From contig JANEZZ010001497.1 of the NCBI GenBank assembly GCA_026122225.1, positions 310,001-374,000 on the forward strand: 64,000 nucleotides of DNA, in the 5' to 3' direction. Below, in pieces: positions 47,005 through 58,228 of this stretch. The stretch is from Heloderma charlesbogerti (taxonomy: Eukaryota; Chordata; Lepidosauria; Squamata; Helodermatidae). The position numbers were made by a program, and so were the translations under genes. Below the pieces are notes generated by a model. The model worked only from the letters and a program-made list of their open reading frames with translations, made no database searches and was not told the DNA's origin. Within the stretch, counting starts at the first letter, position 1; the number at the start of each line of letters is the position of its first letter.

Positions 47005-49707
47005 TTGGTACCCAACTGGAGGTTGGGCCTGAAGGGCAGTCTGGGGATTCTGCTCATGTACTGTCCACCCCGCTGCACGACTGACTCCCTGGCCGAGGTG
47101 CTTGAGGTGGTCTCTGATGTGCGTGTGCAGTCCCCTAACTTATTGGTGTTGGGGGACTTCAACGTACATTCGGAGGCCATCCTCACAGGAGCACCTCGGG
47201 ACTTCATGGAGACCATGGCCTCCTGGGAGCTGCACCATATTCTAACTGGGCCCACCCATGTAGCCGGTCATGCACTAGACCTTGTGTTTGTTTCTGGAGA
47301 AGTGGGGAGTGATCTGGAAGTCGGGGGTATATCCACCACCCCCTTGTCATGGTCAGATCACTATCTGGTGACGTTGGACTTCTCGGTTCCACAACCCCTC
47401 CGCAGGGGTGGAGGACCCATTAAAATGGTTCGCCCCAGGCGTCTTATGGATCCAAATGGATTCCTGAATGCGTTTGGGGATTCTCTGGGTCACGCCAACG
47501 GCCACTCGGTCGAGACCCTGGTGGGTGGCTGGAATGCTGTAATCACTGGGGCATTAGATTGGGTGGCTCCGAAACGCCCTCTCCCCCTGAACAGGGCTCG
47601 GACTGCACCATGGTTCAATCCGTGGTTACGAGCTCTGAAACAGGAGGTGAGACGGCTAGAGCGCCGGTGGCGGACGTCTCGCTCCAAAGACGATCAGACA
47701 TGGGCTAGAGCTGTATCTTCAGCCTATCACGTGGCGGTGAAGGCAGCAAAAAAGGAATATTATGCTGCCTCTATCGCGTCTGCAGAGTGCTGCCCCAGGA
47801 GGCTGTTCCAAGTGGTCCGGAGCCTGGTCGGTCCTGTGGCTCCGGAACCACTGGAGCATTCTAAGGCCTCCTGTGAGGCCTTGGCAAGGCACTTTGCAGA
47901 TAAAATTGATCAGATTAGGTGTGTTACTCTGCATGCTGTGGATACAGTTAGTGAGCGAGAGGCAGCCTGTGGCAAACCGGTTTTGTGGGATCGGTTCCAG
48001 CTTCTTCCTCCTGATGAAGTGGACAAGGTCCTTTCATCTGTAAGGCTGACCACCAGCTTACTTGATCCTTGCCCATCTTGGCTCATTATGGGCTGCAGAG
48101 AGAGACTGGGTGAGGGGATCAGGGTGGTGGTGAACGCCTCCCTTGAGGAGGGAGTGATGCCATCAGCCCTCAAGGAGGCAGTGATAAGACCGCTCTTAAA
48201 GAAGCCCTCCTTGGATCCTCAAGTTTTGAACAACTTTCGCCCAGTCTCAAATCTGCCATTTTGGGGCAAGGTGATTGAGCGGGTGGTGGCGGTGCAGTTG
48301 AAGGCACACTTGGAAGAAACTGATTATCTAGACCCATTTCAGTCGGGCCTCAGGCTTGGGCATGGGACAGAAACGGCCTTGGTCGCCTTGGTAGATGATA
48401 TGAGGAGGGCTCTGGATAGGGGTGAATGCTCCTTCCTTGTTCTCCTCGACCTCTCAGCGGCTTTTGATACCGTTGACCATGGTATCCTCCTGGACCGCCT
48501 GGAGGGGTTGGGCATTGGAGACACCGTATTGCGGTGGTTCCGGTCCTTCCTCTCCGGCAGGTACCAGAGGGTAGCTCTGGGAGAGGAGGTTTCGGACCCG
48601 TGGCCACTTACTTGTGGGGTGCCACAGGGTTCCATCCTCTCCCCGATGCTATTTAACATCTATGTGAAGCCACTGGGGGCTATCATCAGGAGGTCTGGGG
48701 TGCAGTGTCATCAATATGCGGATGACACGCAGCTCTACCTCTCATTCAAATCTTCACCAAGGTTGGCCGTAGAATCCCTGTCCAAATGTCTGGAGACGGT
48801 GAGTGGCTGGATGGGGAGAAATAAGCTGAAGCTGAACCCTGACAAGACCGAGGTACTTTTGGTGGGAGACAAAAGGAAGTTGGGGGATGTTGACCTGGTG
48901 TTGAATGGGGTACGGCTACCCTTGAAAGACCAGGTCCGCAGCCTGGGGGTCATTTTGGACTCCCAGCTGTCCATGGAGGCTCAGGTGTCAGCTGTGAGCT
49001 GGACAGCGCTGTATCAACTCCATCTGATATGGCGGCTGTGCCCCTTCCTTCCCGACCATCTGCTCCCATCGGTAGTACATGCCCTGGTCTCCTCTCGTTT
49101 AGACTACTGTAATGCGCTCTACGTGGGGTTACCCTTGAAGACAGTTCGTAAACTGCAGCTGGTACAGAACGCGGCGGCTCGCCTGATTAAAGGCAGCTGC
49201 CGGCGAGATCACATCACTCCAGTGCTGAAGGAGTTGCACTGGTTACCAGTTGTTTTCCGGGCGAAATTCAAGGTGTTGGTTTTGACCTTTAAAACCCTAT
49301 ATGGTTCCGGCCCAGCCTATCTTAAGGAGCGCCTCCAGCAGCACCAGACAGCCCGCTTAACAAGATTAGCCTTGGATGGCCTTCTCTCTGTCCCATCAGC
49401 CAGGACAGCTAGACTGGTGGGGATGAGGGAGAGGGCCTTTTCTGTGGTGGCCCCCACTCTGTGGAACTCCCTCCCTAGGGAACTCCGTCATGCCCCCTCT
49501 TTAATGAGCTTCCGTTGTGCATTAAAAACGTGGTTGTTCAGGCAGGCATTTGGGGTGGGTTAGGGTATTTTAGAAAATGTTTTTATTGTAGAATTTTATT
49601 GTTTTAAACTGTTTTATTGTATGTTGTACATCGCCCAGAGTGGCTGGGTGACCAGCCAGATGGGCGATTAATAAATTTAATAATGATAATAATAATAATA
49701 ATAATAA
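47005..49707 (+). mobile_element. L2 LINE with an unbroken 852-codon frame
   Basis: 5'-truncated L2 with an exact 9-bp target duplication TATGTAGCT (46996-47004 and 49708-49716). The frame stays open from the first base to TAG at 49561-49563. It has the endonuclease C-terminal part (GDFNVH, residues 50-55; SDH, residues 117-119), the RT with FRPVSNLPFWGKVIERV, FDTVDHGILL, CGVPQGSILSP and YADD (residues 571-574), and the C-terminal L2 domain. The first codon is TTG, and the N-terminal part of the endonuclease is missing, so this copy is dead on arrival although barely decayed. It ends in (AAT)n. Confidence 0.9.
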
Positions 49708-49789
49708 TATGTAGCTACATTTTTTTCTTTTCCTCTTTTTTGTTTTGTTTTGTTGAAGTGTAACAATGAAAATGTATCTACATATCTAT

Positions 49790-49866
49790 ATATCTATATA
49801 GATAGATATATATATAGACACACACAGACACACACACACACACACACAGAGACACACACACACACG
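49790..49866. repeat. TATC/CA compound microsatellite
   Basis: ATCTATATAGATAGATATAT followed by (CA)n with interspersed GA. Confidence 0.8.
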
Positions 49867-49947
49867 TATGAAGCATAGTGTCTTGTTGAAATCTGTCCTC
49901 CAATTTCACAAAAGATTTCTTCAGCTGCAAAAGTGACTTCTTGTTAG

Positions 49948-50310
49948 GGATTGACAGGTGCCCTGCCCGTCCAGGTTCTCCGGGTGCCTGCACAGCCCCT
50001 GCCCCCTCTCACACCCTCCCAGACCCGCACTTGACCCCCCTGCTGCACTCACAAAGCTGCCCGCAGTTACCTGCACCCCGTCCTCTGTCACCGCGATTGC
50101 CATTTTGCAAAAAAAAAAAAAAAATGCGATTGCGAATGGGCGCACATAGAGCTATATGGAAAATGACACCAGGAACCACCCATATACACAAGATTACAGT
50201 CTCTCTCTCGCTTGTCGCTTGTCACTTTCATGTTTACTTTAAAGCAGCCGTGGGAGGTGGGGGTGGGGGATACATGCGAAACCGCATTGCATTGATTTAG
50301 AAAAGAGTCT
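49948..50310. repeat. GC-rich hAT-type MITE fragment
   Basis: Starts TAGGGATTGACAGG. Shares CCGGGTGC-type blocks with a similar start at 38111 (TAGGGATGGAAGGACC). The right end is unresolved. Confidence 0.4.
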
Positions 50311-51180
50311 TAAAATTCTGTTGTGGTTCTTCACCTGGTGAACCGGCCAGAATGCAGAGCTCGTCAAGTGGGAAGTTATGGTTTCTGAAGTGGAGATGCA
50401 GCATTAGTGAAAGGTGCTCCCCTCAGTTTTATCCTAAAAGCAAGAGGTTCTGAGTTAATATCCACATATAAAATATTGTCTTCCAACCATCCATTTTCTG
50501 TATCAAATCTTTCCATCTAGGTGTTCCTGATTAGCTCTTTCCTTGTCTCCTTATTCATCATCATCATCATCTTCATCTTCATCCTGCTGATAGGCATGCA
50601 TTCACCTCCTCCAGATTTTACCCTGAATGTTGGCATTCTGAATACCATACTCTTGTTCCCAAACTTAAACCAATGCACTAGGAACTCCACATTCTGTTTT
50701 TCTTTTTGTTGTTTCCATTTTTTAAAATTGTGCTCTCATGGTTTGCTAGAACTTCCAGTTTTGTGAGATCATTCATCCCTCCTTCCACCACCAGCATCAT
50801 CGGCGTCCATGTGTGCCTTGATAAACACTGCCCCAAAGCACTCTTGATGGGACCACGCACATGCATGGGCCAGGACTCATTTTGCGTGGCATTTTACTGA
50901 TGCACCTGAGCACTTTATTTTTAACACTATAAGAAAGAACACTGGATGCGATTGTACCTGTGGTTGTTTCAAGATTTAAGTGTGTAGTGTTTTGCTAATG
51001 AATTTCAAATGGTGGAAAACCATGCTTGCTCCAATTCCAGAATTAATTTTAGAAATCCTCTTAATTCGACTGGAATCTAAGAGGAGCTTTAAAAATAGAA
51101 CAGGGAAAAAGTCCTCATGGCTAGCTGCTTCTGATGCTGCCACAGTAATATTTGAATCTTTGGGCTCATGTGGGAGGAGC
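50311..51180. other. Spacer, no gene seen
   Basis: Contains a short ATC repeat (about 50555-50582). No defensin exon or TE core was recognised. Confidence 0.35.
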
Positions 51181-51189
51181 AATAATAAG

Positions 51190-52115
51190 ATTACTTTCAA
51201 TGCATCATCATTCAAAGTGATCTTGATAGACTAGAGTGCTGGGCTGAAAACAACAGAATGAAATTTAATAGGGATAACTGCCAAGTTCTGCACTTAGGAA
51301 AAAGAAACCAAATGCACAGTTACAAGATGGGGGATACCTGGTTCAACAACACTACAAAAGAGAAGGATCTTGGAATTGTTGTCGATAACAAGCTGAATAT
51401 GAGCCAACAATGTGATGTGGCTGCAAAAAAGGCCAATGCTCTTTTGGGCTGCATTAATAGAAGCATAGCTTCCAAATCCTGTGAAGTACTAGTTCCCCTT
51501 TACTCAGCACTGGTTAGGCATCATCTGGAGTACTGTGTCCAGTTCTGGGCACCACATTTTAAGAAGGATGTAGACAAGCTGGGGAGGGTTTAGCAGAGGG
51601 CGACACAGATGATCAGCAGACTGGAAACAAAGCCCTATGAAGAGAGACTGAAAGAACTGTGCATGTTTAGCCTTAAGAAGAGAAGACTGAGGGGAGATAT
51701 GATAGCGCTCTTCAAGTCCTTGAAAGGTTGTCCCAGAGAGGAAGGCCCCCTCTTTAATGAGCTTCCGTCGTGCATTAAAAACGCTGTTGTTCAGGCAGGC
51801 ATTTGGGGTGGGTTAGGGTATTTTAGAAAATGTTTTTATTGTAGAATTTTATTGTTTTAAACTGTTTTTATTGTATGTTGTACATCGCCCAGAGTGGCTG
51901 GGTGACCAGCCAGATGGGCGATCAATAAATTTAATAATGATAATAATAATAATAATAATAATAAGTAGCTACATTTTTAATAAATTTAATAATAAAATAA
52001 AATAAACAGCCATTTGTCAGGGATGCTCTGACTTGGATTCCTGGATTGAGTAGGGGGTTGGACTGGATGGTCTTATAGGCCCCTTCCAACTCTACTATTC
52101 TATGGTTCTATGATT
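51190..52115 (+). repeat. CR1 LINE 3' region interrupted by L2
   Basis: CR1 RT C-terminus (DLGIVVDNKLNMSQQCDVAA) to 51745, then an L2 insertion, then the CR1 tail at 52011-52115 ending in repeated TCTATGATTC. Confidence 0.8.
51747..52010 (+). mobile_element. L2 3' end nested in CR1
   Basis: Nearly identical to the last part of 47005-49707, including the (AAT)n tail. It is followed by GTAGCTACATTTTT, which is also the unique flank of that element. Confidence 0.75.
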
Positions 52116-52320
52116 CTATGATTCAATTATTCTATGTGTCTCTCTCACATTCTTTTCCATGTTCACAGCAACGTGATATAGGATGGAACCACAAGGGAAC
52201 TACACTGTTCCTATCATATAAGAGGAAACCCATGTCTCACTGAACTTGCTGATTACAAGTGGCAGTAATATTTGGCTGTACACAGATAATCAATCCTTTA
52301 GGCAGTGGAAAGTATATGAC

Positions 52321-53575
52321 ATAGTTGTCCAGAAGACTGAGGGGAGATATGATAGCTCTCTTCAAGTACCTGAAAGGTTGTCACAGAAAGGCCAGGCCCC
52401 ACCTCCACGAGCCATTTGCCCCGGTGCCACTTTGAAGGGAAGAACTTTGCGACTGATGACGCAGTCCCAGCTTCACAGCGCAATCGTGATTTTCACGGAG
52501 AAATCCTGGTTTTCTCAGAGTCCATTTGCTGCGAAGTTTTCACTTGCTTCGGGTTCACTGCGGGCGGTTGAGCTGTCTGTCCCTTCCTCGGATTGGAATC
52601 GCAGCGGCGTTAGTGATGCCCCTCCTCCTTCGCAGCACTGCAGTTACGGAGGCACGAAGAAGCGGGCTGGTGGAAGCCGCACAGATTGGTGGAAGGGAAA
52701 GTAGCCTGGGGCGGGGGCGGGGTGACAGCAGAGGAGCAAACATGTCTACCGGGAAGTAACTCATGGCCTTCAGTTTCATGTCACTGCCTCTCTCACTTTA
52801 CATATCGAGCTTGAGAGTGGAGACGTTCAGCTACAAAGGAACACAGCTGACACACGCTGGATGCCTGTGGATTCGCAGCCACGAAGTTGAGAAAGGGTGG
52901 GTGCCAGCGCGGACGATTTTCATAAACATGTACCCAGAAGCACTTCATTGAGCCTGTGTTGGTGCAGGGGGGGAGGGAGCCTGTTGTCTGGGAAGCTTAA
53001 GAGGCTACGTGCTACTCGCTCTCTCCTTCTGCCCAGCTCCGTGCTCTCTGCTCTCGGCGCGGGCTCAGTCTCCCGAGGCAGCAGTAGCCTGCATGCCTGC
53101 CTGAGAAATGTGTATGCGAGGTTTGTTATGAATGTCTACTCGCAAGCAAGTCCTAAATCATGCACTCTCCTCCCAAGCTCTGCGCTGTTGGCTCTTCCCA
53201 GCTTGGGAAGCCTGCTTTAACCCTCCCATCTACAGCCCCAGTTGTTCATTCGCAGAGCTAATCCTGCACAGCTCCGATGGAATGAACAATGAAATCAGCG
53301 CCATATTGATTCAGCCCAGGATCTCTTCTCAATCATCCCAGAGTGCGGGACATGGAAGAATGGGCTCAAGGTACAGCAAGCCAGATTCCGGCCGAACATC
53401 AGGAAAAACTTCCTGACTGTTAGAGCAATATGACAATGGAACCAATTCCCTAGGGAGGCGGTGGGCTCTTCCACACTGGAGGCTGGACAGCCATCTGTTG
53501 GGGATGCTCTGACTTGGATTACTGCATTGAGCAGGGGGTTGGACTCGATGGTCTTGTAGGCCCCTTCCAACCTTA
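52321..53575 (+). repeat. CR1 3' region split by a GC-rich insert
   Basis: CR1 at 52321-52388 and 53321-53575, contiguous in intact CR1 (compare 19970-20290). The rest is the 52390-53320 insert. Confidence 0.7.
52390..53320. mobile_element. Unidentified GC-rich insertion within CR1
   Basis: About 930 bases with no terminal inverted repeats or LTR signals that I recognise and no long coherent frame. It is unlike the surrounding AT-rich DNA in composition. Confidence 0.4.
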
Positions 53576-53576
53576 C

Positions 53577-56500
53577 TTGTTGTAGTTCAGTCATTAAGTC
53601 GTGTCCGACTCTTCGTGAACCCATGGACCATAGCGCGCCAGGCCTTCCTGTCCTCTGCTCTCCCCCGGAGCATGCTCAAGTCCATATTCATTGCATTGGT
53701 GATGCTATCTAGTCATCTCATCCTCTGCCGTCCCCTTCTCCTTTTGCCTTCAGTCTTTCCCAGCATCAGGGTCTTTTCCAGGGAGTTTTCTCTTTGCATT
53801 AGGTGGCCAAAATATTTGAGCTTCAGCTTCAGTATCTGTCCTTCCAATGAGCACTCAGGGTTGATTTCCTTTAGGATTGACTGATTTGACCTCCTTGCAG
53901 TCTAGGGGACTCATAAGAGTCTTCTCCAGAACCACAGTTTGAAAGCATCAATTCTCCTGTGCTCAGCCTTCCTTATAGACCAGCTCTCACAGCCATACAA
54001 TACTACTGGGAAGATCATAGCTCTGATTATATGAACCTTTGTCAGCAAGGTGATGTCTCTGCTTCTTACTATGCTGTCTAGGTTTCTCATAGCTTTCCTC
54101 CCAAGGAGCAAGTGTTTTTTAATGTCATGGCTACAGTCACCATCTGCAGTGATCTTGGAGCCCAAGAAAATAAAATCTGTCACTGCTTCCATTTCTACCC
54201 TTTCTATATGCCAGGAAGTGATGGGGCCAGATGCCATGATTTATTTATTTTTTAATGTTGAATTTCAAACCAACTTTTGCACTCTCCACTTTCACCCTCA
54301 ACAAAAGGCTCTTTAGATCCTCTTTGTTTTTTGCCATTAGGGTGGTATCGTCTGCGTATCTGAGGTTGTTGGTAATTCTCCCAGCAACCTTAATTCTGAC
54401 CTGTGATTCATCCAACACGGCGTTTCTCATGATGTACTCTGCATATAAGTTAAATAAGCAGGGCGACAATATGCAGCCTTGTCGTACTTCTTTCCCAATT
54501 TTGAACCAGTTGGTTGTTCCATGTCTGGTTCTTACTGTTGCTTCCTGACCCTCGTACAGCTTTCTCAGGAGACAGGTAAGGTGGTCTGGTACTCCCATCA
54601 CTTTAAGAATTTGCCACAGTTTGTTGTGATCCACACAATCAAAGGCTGTAGCGTAGTCAATGAAGCAGAAAGAGATGTTTTTCTGGAATTCTCTTGCTTT
54701 CTCCATGATGCAGCGAATGTTAGTGATTTGCTCTCTAGTTCCTCTGCCTCTTTGAAACCCAGCTTGTACTTCCGGTAGTTCTCGGTTCACATACTGCTGA
54801 AGCCTAGCTTGTAGGATTTTGAGCAACACCTTGCTGGCATGTGAAATGAGCGCAATTGTGCGGTAGTTTGAACAGTCTTTGGCATTGCCCTTCTTTGGAA
54901 TTGGAATGTAAACTGACCTTTTCCAGTCTTGCGGCCATTGTTGAGTGTTCCAAATTTGTTGGCATATTGAGTGCAGCACTTTAACAGCATCATCTTTTAG
55001 GATCTTAAATAGCTCAGCTGGAATACTGTCATCTCTGCTGGCTTTGTTGTTAGTAATGCTTCCTAAGGCCCTCTTGACTTCACTCTCTAGGATGTCTGGC
55101 TCAAGTTCAGTGACCGCACTATCATGGCTATCAGGGACATTCAGATCTTTCCTGTATAGTTCTTCTGTGTATTCTTTCCACCTCTTCTTAATCTCATCTG
55201 CTTCTGTTAGGTCCCTGCCTTCTTTATCCTTTATCATGCCCGTCTTTGCACAAAATGTTCCCTTGAGATCTCCAATTTGCTTGAAAAGATCTCTAGGCTT
55301 TCCCATTCTATTGTTTTCCTCGATTTCTTTGCATTGTTCATTTAAGAAGGCCTTCTTCTCTCTCCTTGCTATTCTCTGGAAATCTGCATTCAGTTGGATA
55401 TATCTTCCCCTTTCTCCCTTGCTTTTCGCTTCCCTTCTTTCCTCAGCTACTTAAAGCCTCATCAGACAGCCACTTGGCTTTCTTGCATTTCTTTTTCTTT
55501 GGGATGGATTTAATTGCTGCCTCCTGAACAATGTTACGGACCTCCGTCCAGAGTTCCTCAGGCATTCTGTCTATCAGGTCTAATCCCTGAAATCTATTCC
55601 TCACCTCCACTGTATATTCATCAGGGATATGATTTAGGTCATACCTGAATGGTTTAGTGGTTTTCCCTATGTTCTTCAATTTAAGCTGAAATTTTGCAAT
55701 AAGAAGCTCATGATCTGAGCCACAGTCAGCTCCAGGTCTTGTTTTTACTGACTGTATAGAGCTTCTCCATCTTTGGCTGCAAAGGACATAATCAATCTGA
55801 TTTCGATATTGACCATCTGGTGATGTCCATGTGTAGAGTCGCCTCTTGTGCTGTTAGAAAAGCGTGTTTGCTATGATCAGCATGTTCTCTTGGCAAAACT
55901 CTATTAGCCTTTGTCCTGCTTCATTTTGTACACCAAGGCCATGCTTGCCTGTTATCCTGGTTATTTCTTGACTTCCTACTTTAGCACTCCAATCCTCTAG
56001 GATGAAAAGGATGTCTTTTTTTGGTGTGAGTTCTAGAAGGTGTTGTAGGTCTTCATAGAACCGATCAGCCTCAGCTTCTTTGGCCTCAGTGGTTGGGGCA
56101 TAGACTTGAATTACTGTGATGTTGAATGGTTTGCCTTGGATTCGTACTGAGATCATTCTATCATTTTTGAGATTGTACCCCAGTACTGCTTTTCCCACCC
56201 TTTTGTTGACTATGAGTGCTACTCCATTTCTTCTAAGGGATTCTTGACCACAGTAGTAGATATAATGGTCCCCTGAATTAAATTCGCCCATGCTTGTCCA
56301 TTTTAGTTCACTGATTCCCAAGATGTCGATGTTCAATCTTGCCATCTCATGTTTGACCTCCTCCAGCTTACCTTGATTCATTGACCTTACATTCCAGGTT
56401 CCTAAACAATATTGTTCTTTACAGCATCGGACTTTCTTTTCACCACCAGACACATCCACAGCTGAGTGTCCTTTCGGCTTAGGCCCAGCCGCTTCACTCT

Positions 56501-56800
56501 TTCTGGCGCTACTTAGAAATACCCTCTGCTCTTCCCTAGTAGTATATTGGACACCTTCCGACCTGAGGGGCTCATTTTCCGGCGTCATATCTTTTAGCCT
56601 TGTGATATGTTCCATGGAGTTTTCTTGGCAAGAATACTGGAGTGGGTTGCCATTTCCTTCTCCAGTGGACCACATTTTGTCAGAACTCTCCGCCATGACC
56701 TGTCTGTCTTGGGTGGCCCTGCAAGGCATAGCTTATGGCTTCACTGAGTTATGCAAGCCGCTTCACCACAACAAGACAGTGATCCATGAAGGGGTCCAAC
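53577..56800 (-). mobile_element. Near full-length BovB LINE
   Basis: Minus-strand BovB of about 3.2 kb inserted at a CR1 tail. In order: an endonuclease (55854-56729: TWNVRSMNQGKLEEVKHEMA ... VYAPTTEAKEAEADRF), a linker (55443-55679) and RT (54245-55306: FQRGRGTREQITNIRCIMEK, FIDYATAFDCVDHNKL, VRQGCILSPCLFNLY, YADD), then the C-terminal region (53600-54237). Frame breaks separate the blocks. In the endonuclease the usual GDWN motif reads EDWS, so catalysis is probably lost. Confidence 0.88.
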
Positions 56801-56950
56801 CCTACTACTATTCTAGGATGTGTATGCCTGTGTGTATGTGTTCATCCTACACTGCTCAATGATCAGACAGGTTTTTCAGGCTTTCATGGTACTTCAAAAG
56901 CCTGCAAACTGATTTGACCAGTAAAAATAATCAGGCCAACAATAGAGGAT

Positions 56951-56985
56951 GTGTATCACATGATGATTTAAATCATGTGATACAC
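56951..56985. repeat. Perfect 14-bp inverted repeat (hairpin)
   Basis: GTGTATCACATGAT, a 7-base spacer, and its exact reverse complement. GATGATTTAAATCAT is then repeated at about 56986-57000. Confidence 0.9.
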
Positions 56986-57085
56986 GATGATTTAAATCAT
57001 CCCATTCACAACATCTTGATTTCCTTAGATTTGCAAGCAAATTCACCTTTGCAATGGAATTGTTGCATGGAGGTTTTGTTCTCAC

Positions 57086-57220
57086 CTTTTGCAGCAACTG
57101 AGAACATTTGGATAACAGTAGCCAATCATTACAGAAAAAGGTTTTGGACAGGAGTAGCCGGATGTAAATTCACATGTCCCTGAGTTATGTTTACAATCAA
57201 TCCAGTTTCCAATGTCGATC
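57086..57220 (-). CDS. Gene G: beta-defensin mature exon with unusual start phase
   Basis: Minus-strand exon related in layout to exon 2 of gene F. After a CCATCCCTCTCACAG acceptor it reads IDIGNWID, then C-x6-C-x7-C-x10-C-x6-CC, then Lys and a phase-2 split codon at GTGAGA. The exon is 135 bases, while gene F exon 2 is 136, and the cysteine frame requires an upstream exon ending in phase 2 instead of phase 1. Joined to a standard phase-1 signal exon it would read no defensin. Either a base was lost in the spacer before the first cysteine (a pseudogene) or the upstream exon is different. No signal exon was found between this exon and gene F exon 2. Confidence 0.65.
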
Positions 57221-57299
57221 CTGTGAGAGGGATGGCAACATGATTAGTTCCCAGTGCTACAGAGCTGGGAAACTGCGCTCCCCTCCCCCTCCCCCTCAT

Positions 57300-57635
57300 A
57301 GCCGGCACAGAAAGAACCATGCTGGCTGTCTCTCCATGCTCTTAAAACAAGCTGTGGAGAGGGTGAAAAAGGGGCTTTCTCAGGGGTGGGGAGGGGAGAA
57401 GACTGTGGAAGCTGTTTTAGATAGCTTTGTATGCAGTCTCCAGGCCCGTTCCTGCCCCCTCCCCAAAGCCATGCTTAGATGCCCAAAACTGGGCATGAAA
57501 AGCAAAGTGCAGGGCAGCTGGAGCATGAAGGGAATCCTCTCCTCCATGCTTCAGCCACCCTGCATTGGATAGGCAGTCACCTCTGACTTCAGAGGAAGTT
57601 GAAGGCGGTCATCTCTGTCAATAGGATTGCACCCG
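57300..57635. repeat. Partial MITE of the GCAATCC family
   Basis: Shares CCCTGCATTGGATAGG and the right end ATAGGATTGCACCC with 9503-9937 and 38411-38860. The left end is missing. Confidence 0.5.
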
Positions 57636-57644
57636 TAAACTATG

Positions 57645-57950
57645 GAATTCACTTCCACAAGATGTAGTGATGGCTACCACTTTGGATGGTTTTAAAGGGG
57701 GATTGGAAAAATTCATGGAGGACAAAGTTATCAATGGTTGCTAGTCCTGATGGCTATGTGCTACCTCCAGTATCAGAGGCCATAGGCCTATGTTCACCAG
57801 TTGCTGGAGAACATGGGTGGGAGGGTGCTGTTGCTCTCATATCCCACTTGTGGGTTTCTTGTGGGCAGGTGGTTGGCCACTGTGTGAATGGAATGCTAGA
57901 TTAGATGGACCTTAGACTGATCCAACATGGCTCTTCTTATGTTCTTAGAG
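57645..57950 (+). repeat. CR1 LINE 3' end
   Basis: Same non-coding CR1 tail as 6285-6575 and 6700-7125, ending TCTTCTTATGTTCTTA. Confidence 0.7.
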
Positions 57951-58228
57951 GTGCACAAAAATTATTATGCATTTTCATGGAAACTGTTACAACAACAACA
58001 ACAACAACAACACATTCAGGAGAAACTGATCCTAAGGCTGGAGAAATTCTTGAAGTTGGAGACTGACCAAATTTAAGATTGGGGAATGGGGGATGACAGA
58101 CTGAGAGACAGTGAAATGGACAGATTAATCCATCCCTGCTTCCCAGAGACCTGAAGTTGCCATGGCACAGGCACAGTGATCAAGTGGAGAAGCACATTCA
58201 CAATATTTTTTTTAGCCTTGGTTCTCAC

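Noticed and set aside
56894..57097. Minus-strand frame with LRKSRCCEW after exon G
   Set aside because: It crosses the exon G donor into the AT-rich hairpin repeat. The Cys-Cys there is isolated.
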